Below are positions 26,501 through 37,000 of a stretch of DNA of 45,442 nucleotides, one piece after another. Origin of the DNA: Lingula anatina (taxonomy: Eukaryota > Brachiopoda > Lingulata > Lingulida > Lingulidae). A program made the position numbers and the translations under genes. The notes beneath the pieces are model-generated. The model worked only from the letters and a program-made list of their open reading frames with translations, had not been told where the DNA came from and did no database searches. The DNA lies in the NCBI RefSeq assembly GCF_001039355.2, contig NW_019775485.1:220796-266237 (forward strand). Reading direction: 5' to 3'. Each line of letters starts with the position of its first letter. Positions within the stretch are counted from its first letter, which is position 1.

Positions 26501-28237
26501 GCCAGCGGGTGAAGGTCACGGTACTGTCGTCTGTCCACTCAAATTGGTTGACTATCCGGCGGTCGTTCAGGCCTGTCCAGACCTCCACAGGGTTGACTGC
26601 ATGATACAAATAAAGAAAGAAAGAAAGAAAGAAAGAAAATGAATAAGGAAAAACTGCTTTATCAACTATTTGGATTTTTTTCTCCAACTGAGCGCAAAAC
26701 TGTGCCCATATTATTTTATATCGAATCAGGTATTTTTGAAAGACTGTTTATTATATAAAAGGCGTATTATTATTCTTAATCATACATCTCTGTATTACTT
26801 ATTACAGTCCATATATTACATACCATGTGCCCCACCAGCAAAGCCAGATACAAAATTGTTCTCATCCTCATTCAAAATTGATACCAGATCCCCGCCCTGT
26901 CGTCTGCAAGTGTTCTTTGCAGAAGTCCACGTTCTCTGATCTTCAAATGTTTTATAACAATGCCGACCAAAGCGGGCCCAATCTCCACTACATGATGGGT
27001 AACCTCATGATGTAAAGAGAATATGACATTTTCCATATATATAAAAATGACTGGATTTTAAGGGTTCTTATCTATTTACAGTATATCTTAACATTATTAT
27101 AACCCTATTTGTTGGAATTGATGGCGTGGCTGGTTTGATGGGTTAAAGTTTCTCACGTTACGTTTTAGATAACTATGTTTGATATATTTGCTTCAACACG
27201 CTGCCAAGCATAGTTTGTTAGGCAGTGTCAAGTACATTCAAATTCACGTGAGGAAAAAAGTAGGTTATGCATCTTTTAGTGTTGCCATTTATTCTGTATA
27301 ACTTCTTATTATGATTTACATACGTTTCTTGCGTGTTACCTGGAGTCGTTGGGGTTGTTGTTGTATTCACGGGAATAGGCGTAGCTTTGGAAACGTTCCC
27401 TAAAACAGGTGGTGATAAAATTGGAAAGATTTCAAGAAATGCAATAATAAAGATATGATAAAGTATACAGTAATTATTAGATTCTGTGGTAGCTATAGTT
27501 AAAATGTTCGGTTAAATAAGGACGTGCATCGTATACAAAATGGACATTTTTATTCAATTTTTGATTAAAAATAAAAAACGGTTAAAACCTGCAAGCATGA
27601 TTAGGAGATAAAGTTGACCACCTTGATCAATCTACCGAACTCACAAGCAGTCACAGCATTCAGGGAAGACGAGACCATAAAATGTGAAATATAAATTTTC
27701 TTATCACGAACCTTTCTTCTTGCACACGTATCCACGCCTGTTCTGACATTCTTCCTTCAACCAAGATCCACTTAACGCATCCATTTCCATACACCTTGCA
27801 TTTGATCGAGATTCTATCATATCTGAGAAGATAAACTAAGATTGTTATTTTGGCAATTAATTGAGCAATATCTCCTATCAATTAGTTATTCTTTTTTAAA
27901 TGGCCCTCACGTCATTGTAGATGTTACACTATGATTGATGGAATTAGACAAACGGTTAAAAGAATTGTATCGTATATGTTTCGATAACCTTTTATTTTTG
28001 ACATTAAGAAAAATCAACTTCAAATATAATTCATTTTACGAGATCATAGTCCCACATTATGTTAACTACATAATTAACGGGTTTTCTACAGCGCGATAGG
28101 AATTGTCCTGGCAAGAGAGAGAGGGAGATAGAGAGAGAGAGGAGAGAGGGGAGAGAGAGAGAGAGAGAGAGGGGGTGGCAGACACTGGGACAGATATATG
28201 TACCCACGGACTGACGATCGGACAGGTGGTAAGGTAA

Positions 28238-28268
<31 letters not shown>

Positions 28269-31200
28269 TAGTTAAATTCTGACCTGCACCCCAGTTGAGA
28301 AAGGCAAATGGATTTCCGTCACTCCAAATCCAACCGTCCTCCTCTCCCAGAGCGCTGGCACCAAGCCAGAAATACCTCATGTCTGGGATGGTGTGTGCAC
28401 GGCCTAGGACGAAGTTTTACTTGCATGTAGGTGGTATTACAGAGTGATTGATCATTATATTTTTATTTAAAATGTATTAGAACAGAGAACGATAAATGAG
28501 TCATAGACCATGCAGAAAACCAACAACTATTTATCTTAATGTGTCCTAATTAAGTGCTGGATCTGCTCTTGGCGCATTTATTGTTTTACAGCTTGTTAGA
28601 TAACATTACAAATTGAATTTTAAAAATACGTCCGTCGATGAATCTTCTATAATTAATGTTTTATCAAACACACTAACGAACATTTTAAGATCGGTTTCAA
28701 GATTTGGCATAAAGCAATATATTCAAAGACTAGACACACTCACTGCCTGTCAAACCTACGTACCAGCTACATATTGTTGCTCCTCCAGGCTTGCCACACT
28801 GGCCAGTTCTCCACCATTATGTTGACACTGGAGCAGGGCCTCGGACCAAGACAACGTGTTTGTGTTAAATTGGTAACAAAAGTCACTAAGGGGATCGTCT
28901 TCCCAAAATAAGCCGCACTTGATAGAAGCTAAAGCTGGAATTATTTTGTTATCCAGGAAAAAAGAGCATGACTGATATTCACAGACAAAGAGATATTTGT
29001 AATTTGAAAATTATCCTGCATGGTATGAACAGAAATTCCTAAGCTTGTACAAATTACTTTTCACGCAAATAGCATATTCGATTCAGGGAACTGCTGAATA
29101 TTATAATAAAATCCCTTTGATAAACTAGAAATCCTGATTAAGTGATTTAAATATGTCTTACGAATAAGAGATGTGCCTCCTGGAGTTGTTGCAAGCCCTG
29201 AAAAAAACACAAAATACGTTTCTTGAGAATATTTTGAAACAGTATTTCCTTTTTACACATTTCCATTAATTGAGAGCATTTAACCAGTTAGAAATAATGT
29301 TGACTAAAATTTGATATCACCTTGAAAATATATAACGTGCCTAATGTGATGTAAGATAAGTATAAGTAAGAAGATAAGTATAAAACCCTCACAGAAAAAA
29401 AATTGCAGAGTGTAACTACGACACCTCACCTGTCTTTTTCTCACATATGTATGCCCTCTCTTGACTGCACTCCACGTTGGACCACAAACCCTTGGCATCA
29501 CCGGTCAGTACAACGGCGCAGTGCTTGCCAAATGTTTCCCCGGAATGCTCTGGTTTTCCTAGGGCCCAGTTAGTGTACATTGCCTGAAACATACGGAATA
29601 GGCTTTAACTGTTTGTGGTAGTTGTGGTGTAAAATAAACCTGGGGAGATGTTAAGGGATTCATTCGGTTTGTTGTCGTTACACAGGTTTAATGGGCACCA
29701 CCTTATGTTACACTTACGTTAAGTGTGATCTGAAATAAATGCAGGTAATTGAGGCAAACTTAGTACATACATGGCGAACGTAGTACATACATAGGCTGTA
29801 TAGTAATATTTACAAACATTTGGCGAAAAATGAAAAAACAATGATGTGCAAATTATAGGGCTTTACCTAAAACGTTTCTAATTAACATATAAAAAATCAA
29901 CAAAAGCGAACAGAAGTAGGTGGCATTTGCACATTAAATGTAGGATAACAATTACATATAATACTTCAAAGTCTCGTGTACTCAAAATGGATTAAATTTT
30001 TACTAGTTGTACAATATCAATATAGTAGATGAAAAATACAATTAAAAAAATTGTAAGTTAGAAAAGGGGCACTTTGATGAGAAAATTCTGAGTAATCAAT
30101 TTTTAGTGACGTAAATTTCCAACATCAGCTTTTGACTGCCGTGTTGTGCTGATAACTCATGGCCTGTGTTTTTTTAAATCAACATTGCACAAATACCATG
30201 TGTGAGATAATACACTGTCACCCGAGCGATATATGCCATAACACCTCGAGCGTCAGCGAGAGGTGTTCATGGCATATATCGCGAGAGGGTGACAGTGTAT
30301 TATTTGACATACCTACCGAGAACAAACATAGTCATTTCATCCTAAAACACCCCTAAAATCGAATAAAGTGACCCTAAATCACGCTCTAGAGATGTTATAC
30401 GGAATAAACTCGTCCACGTGCGCTGGTCACCTCCCGCCAAATTCTTATGTAATGTTTGACCAATTTGGTCAATTTTTGCTAAATACTTGTCGTGGACGTT
30501 CAACTGGCTTGAAAAGTATTTAATCAACCGTCGACACTGACCATGCGCGTCTCAGCTGAGCCACACCTAGCTGGGACTGCTGAGGAAAAAAGGTCCCAAG
30601 GCAAAACTTCTACCTTTGAGTGACATTTCTGATAAACAAGGAGCGTCGGACCGGAATATAATTTTTCACAAGTGCAAAGGAGAAAGAGATTTACTTTTTG
30701 GTGATATTTCTGGCAACGAGGCAGTTTCGGAATATGGTCAAAATCAGACGGATGTTTGTTACAAGTTCACGGGAATAATAATTCTAGTTTTTATTGTTAT
30801 TTCTGACGACGAGGCGGTTACGGAATATAGTCAAAATCAAACGGATGTGTATTTCAAATCCTCAGGAGTAACAATTCTACGTTTTGGTGACATTTCTTAC
30901 TACGAGGCGGTTCGGAATATACATGTGCTACATGTAATTACAATTTCAAAGGGGAATATATTTCATTTTTACCGATATATCTGATAAAGAAGAAGAATGA
31001 AAAGCTAAAAAACAAAAGGTAAATAGCACAACCCTCGTTAAAAAGTTATAGATTTACAAATAATTTGTACATGTATGCACGTGTGGCTTAAATATAAACG
31101 AATTTCCGTTTTCAAACCATACCCATATGATATGACTTAGTGTAATAAAATTATAAATAATAATTGTTAAAAGTTAAAGTTTATGCTAATTTTTTAAGAG

Positions 31201-33947
31201 TGTGAGACATTTTAAATTTGTCTAATGGTAGGTGTATAACGCAAGCAACGTCACTATTCTCTTGATGCCAAGATGGTCACATNTAAATAGCACAACCCTC
31301 GTTAAAAAGTTATAGATTTACAAATAATTTGTACATGTATGCACGTGTGGCTTAAATATAAACGAATTTCCGTTTTCAAACCATACCCATATGATATGAC
31401 TTAGTGTAATAAAATTATAAATAATAATTGTTAAAAGTTAAAGTTTATGCTAATTTTTTAAGAGTGTGAGACATTTTAAATTTGTCTAATGGTAGGTGTA
31501 TAACGCAAGCAACGTCACTATTCTCTTGATGCCAAGATGGTCACATGATCACTCTGTCTTTGGCTTTCAGCATTTAAGAGACCTCGACTGATTTAACCAA
31601 GATGTAGTCGTGAAATTCTAGACTACATCGAGGTTAAATCCGAGTTTTCCGAGAGACGCTACGCAGAAATGTCGAGTGAAGCGAGATATTTTTGGGTAGC
31701 GGCTCGAGGTTGCTCTCGATCTTCACTGAAGCTTGGCTAAATGGACAGGCTTCAGTGATCATCATATCGCCACGGTCATATAACATCCCTAGGTATGTAT
31801 TTTCATAGTAATGAACACGTGCTTGTTGACGACTTACCGACTCCTGGTCTTGCCATACCCAATGGTCCTGGATCCCACGGTCATTGAGGCCAAGCCAAGA
31901 AGACTCCGTAAGTTTTTCTAAAAAAAAATTGGACGTTTTTTTGTCACATATAGTGTAACGTGAAAATAGTTTACAAATAATGGATAATTAATATGCCTTG
32001 AATTTGTTTTCATGGAAATCGGCTGGTGTTTAAATTTTCAGCAGTATCTATACACGAATGCATGTTGTCATATAAAAAGAGAAAAAATGGGGTAGGCAGG
32101 ACATATATAAGCGTAATACCTTGAAGGTTTTATGGTTTTCCTATTTTATGCTTGTCAGTATCACTTATTGTTGTGTTGCTTTTAGAAACAGTAGAAACAT
32201 TTCAACAGGTTACTTCTCTATCAAAACTGTATGTAAACACCAGACGTTGATTAAACGGGTATCTGCACATCGGTGAGTAGCTAATGCACATACGGAGTGT
32301 GTGTGTGTGTGAGAGTGTGTGTGTTTGTTCATGCGTGTGTGTGTGTGTCCGCAAAAATACTCACTTTGAATAAAGGCCATCTCCCTTGCATTATCAATTT
32401 TCACAAGATGTGCTCCCATCTTAAGACACGCGTCTCGTGCACTCAGCCAGGAAGACGAAGCAGTGTTTGCATAGTAGTAACAAGAAAAGCCGTGTCCTTC
32501 CCAGCCGGAATCGCACGTACCGTTGGCTTCATTCAGAAATAACATTTTGACAGTATCAACATAGATTTTTCACTGTTACAATACCTTTGAAAAAGTTGAC
32601 TACTGGCTTTTTAAACAAGTGAGATTTTTATTAGTACGAATGACAGTTTTCGAAATTTTAATGAACTAACCTGGGAGAACCGTTGGTGGAAAGACAACTC
32701 TGTCATCTGAAACCTGGCAAATAAATTGCTGTTCGTGCAGACAGTGCTCGCTGGTGGTCCACTTTCTATCATCTATACAAAACACAAAACACACGAACAC
32801 GTTTAAATCGTTGAAACGTACATCAATATTACAGACTTTTGGACAGTAAATACACCGCTTACTTTATGCGAATGAATTACTTTACAGTCAAGACCATATC
32901 AAGTATTCAGCTCTCCAGATTAGCAGTCTTAATTAGTTTTTAAAAAGCCATAAAAACTTATGATTTATTACCTGCCCGCATCTGTACACACAGAGATTTA
33001 GAGCTCTTCTTCGGTTGTGCCGGTTCCCAGTTAGAGTACGCTTCCGTTATCTTCGTCCCATCAGCCCAGTGCAATTCTTTGGGATTAAGATCAATATCTG
33101 AAACGTTGAATTACGGCGTATTTGCTGATATTATATTTGCGAAATGTAGAAACCAGAAGCATAGAATTTGATATGTCTCGCAAATGTTAACATGTAGTTT
33201 CCCAATTAGAGCTGCTTGAAAGTTAGCTGCTGAGTAAAAATATAAAGCCAGTATAAACATTTTATTATTAATTGTGCAGGTTGGAGATAATGCATTAAGT
33301 ATTAGGTGGAAATTTTAGTTTTATTGAATTTTGTCTTCGATTCAACTGTTTACTCGAAGTTTGTGACACTTGTTCATATGTATGTAGTGCAGATTCATAA
33401 TATACACTCTGCCCATTGTATACTTGGGTATTTTACAAACTGAGTACAGGTAACGGTTGCTGAATGCTCGACGGCATTTCTTTAATTCTCAACTCGGTCC
33501 TTATTTATAATAGGAACAACTTTACATGTACTATGAGGTTTAGAGAAGAAGATTCTTTTAAATGTGGTTGACCTGGCCCACATAAAACTAGAGGGAAATT
33601 GTAGCCTGTACGTTCTCAAAGCACTACGTAATATGTCGCCAGTTTGGTTAAGGATGTATGGCAGCATGGGTTTAAATAAGTTGTCACACTGGGCAAACGG
33701 CCTTTAAAAATGTTTTCAACACAACACACACACAGTACCGCCATGCATAAACACTTGCTTCATCATTTCTGGTAAATTCATACCACCATTACTTACCCGA
33801 GCCCCCAAGCCAAATCTCCGTCTGGAATCCCATATCCCGAACTTTATCTTCGATGAAGTTCTGCGTTCTTTTACTATAACAAAAGCGACTACATGTAAAA
33901 TTACAGTAATTTTAATAGGTGACATCAGTTTTAAAGCAGCTCATTGA

Positions 33948-34035
<88 letters not shown>

Positions 34036-37000
34036 GAAGAATGGATTAGAGTCAGTCAATGAAAAGCGAGACACCTTTATACTGTGCAGTAATATTAGAA
34101 AGTGTTTTCCAGAATAGCATTACACTATGTCTCATCACCACTTAAACAGAATATAACTTGGTCTGGCCACATTCGATTCTACATTTGTTTACTCAGTTTT
34201 GCTCTAATAATAACTGATAACTTAATACACTATAACCATTGATGTATTATTCTGAACTGAAGTTTGGACATTTAATAAAAATGCTTGAAAGAAGGGACAA
34301 CTATTACAAGCTTACAACACATGCAAACAGTGTAGATGTACAGTACAGCCTGTGGCACCCATCTAGAGTCCGAAGAAAAGAGAGAAGTAGCCAATGAAGG
34401 ACTGGGAGAAGGAAATGGCTAACATGTTATACCCCCCCCCCCCCCTTGGTTCTTCATGTACCAAGGCAAAAGTTTTCAACTTCCTTACCTCTGTATAGTA
34501 ACCATTTCTGCTCCCTGCGATCTACAATAGGTGGCAGCATCATACCAGGATAGCTGGAGGTTGGCATTAAATTGGTAGCACGTGCTGTTGTGAGCAACCC
34601 AGCCCGTTGCACATGTTCCTTAAGGAAGAACAGTCAAGTATAATCCGGGAAAACAGACGTACACATATGTCTTTAACATTTACAGTTTTGGTCGTCAAAA
34701 GCATGAACAATGAATAAATGAATAAATGAATGAATGAAATGATATTAGATAGAAAAAATGACAAACAATTAAACAGGTTGAATAGATCAAGTAAAATATA
34801 TAAAAATAAGGAAAAGGGGAGTATTGTTGGATGAGATTATTTGCCTCAAAGTTTTTCATGAGATTTTCTGTATACACGGAATTAAAGTTTATTCTGAAGC
34901 AAGGTAGTAAAATAAAACAGTATCATATGACCTGCTGTACACGCTTTCTCATTACGACAAAAATAAAAGCAACAATTTCGTTAACATTGTAAAACATCCT
35001 GTTAACATAACTATTCCACTGCTGCATCATTCACCTTCACGTTTTTTACAAATATATGATCTTTCTGTAGTGCACAGGTTTGCAACCCACGATTGCTCGG
35101 CCTCTTCCGCTGTTGGAACCACCTCTGCACACATGCCTTCTCTTGTATCTCTGTAATAAGAGTGATGCGAATTTTTGTATTCTATACATCGTAAATATGA
35201 CTTCTTAAATTAAGAAATACAATGTTCAAACAAGTTGTTCGCACAACATTAAGGCTTTTTGGGAGCTAAATCACGATGCAAGGTATCATCTTGTTAGGTT
35301 TTGTTAAGAAATCAAATGCAATTAATTTTTTGGCCACTTTGAAATTGTGAGCTATCGGATATTCAAATCTAGTGTAGTGAATTAGTCCCATGGTTAGCTT
35401 TACGAAGTCCCGTCAGCATGAATTACAAAGGGTGTAAAATTTGCCCATAGAGATTGCAAAGTATTAGGTATCTCAATCTCTCCATGCATTAAGAGAATAC
35501 AAACCCCATAGCTTGTGGTCTACGTCCATCTGACCAAAACTCCGAGTCGGATTGATTACCGTTAACTACTGGATCCAATCCAACACCGCTTTTCTTCCAC
35601 TGCATGTCAGTCTATAAGAGCAAAAATTGTATGTACGAAATAATGAAGTAAGTTTAAAAATTAGAAATGGATTATCAACTACATGAAAATGATAGATTGT
35701 AGGATATATCTTACCCTATAAAGTCTAACTGCTGTTGGTATTGTCGAAAAGGTGTAGGCGAGCAAACTGCCATTACATGATCAGAAGTACTTACAGAATT
35801 AATGTCCAAAGAATAACCAATCCAAACGGGCTTATTTCTGAAGCGGGAAACATCGTAGATATACTGCTGCTGTACAGCGTTATCCACCGTGGCTAATTCT
35901 GCACCATAATTGCCGCAATCGGCTCTAGAGTTAGGATAAAAAATAGAATTCAATGAAAAAAGAACCAAATTGTTATTGCAGAGTTCGGGGAACAGATTAT
36001 AGAAAAACATTGTGTGTGCGTGCGTGTGTGTGTGAGTGTGTGTATGTGTGTGTGTGTCACAGGCCAGATTACTCACTGGCCTAGACCACATCCCAATTGG
36101 GTCTTTGCATTGTTAATGAGCATGAGCATAATGAGCATGTTAATTGGCCAATTTATTTACAGGCGAGCTGCCAGTTTGTGTGTTTGGCATGTGTTATTTA
36201 ATAGGGGATGTCATAGATCAAGGCACATATTATGATACTTACAGGTGTGGCAAATAGAATAAAGTTGTATTCATAATTCACCATGAAGTTTGCAAAAAAC
36301 GTCCGAGGACGATACTTTTAAAGATAATTGCATAAATGTTTAAAGAAAAGGCATGTAGATTGATTTAGTAACATTTAGTAAGGGAATGTTAAATTAAAGG
36401 CAAACCGAGCGCTGTTGTAGTGTCAAGGGCAAGAAAAAAATATATCCAACTCTTCATGGGTTGAAGATTATTGAATAATAATAATAATAATACTAATAAT
36501 AATTATAATAATAATAATACAGTGCGATATGAATTTTTCTAATGACATGGTGCCTTACTCAAACTGGAGAAAGTAAATCAGCCCTGAGAATTTGAATCAC
36601 AAAGATGAAGATAAGAATATACAAATACAATGCACTGTCATTACGTCATAAACATAAAAAATAATGCAACTGTCATTATATTGATATGATTTCAACAATA
36701 TCTAAGGCCTTATCTAAGCCTATTATCTTACGATAAACCATAACGATATTATATCGTTTTTACATATTTATCATCTTTGCTACCTTATATCAACCACCAT
36801 GTGACACCAGTGACACTCACCAACATTATTCCTCTGCCGGTGTCTTTATAATTGTCATCTCCATAATTTACGATTCATAACATGTCCAGTACAATTGTAA
36901 TAAAATCATCTCAAAATAATATTATAACCTACTCAGCAGTTTTCCATTCCCTTTCGAGGTCAAAGTAAATGTAGCACGAGTCTTGGACTTGTTGCCAACC

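Noticed and set aside
28100-28268. Possible CRISPR-like or coding repeat
   Set aside because: They are simple GA and GATA microsatellites in a eukaryotic intron, with no spacers.
30616-30984. 122-codon plus-strand open frame as a gene
   Set aside because: It coincides with the minisatellite inside a receptor intron; the open frame follows from repeat copies rather than from a gene structure.
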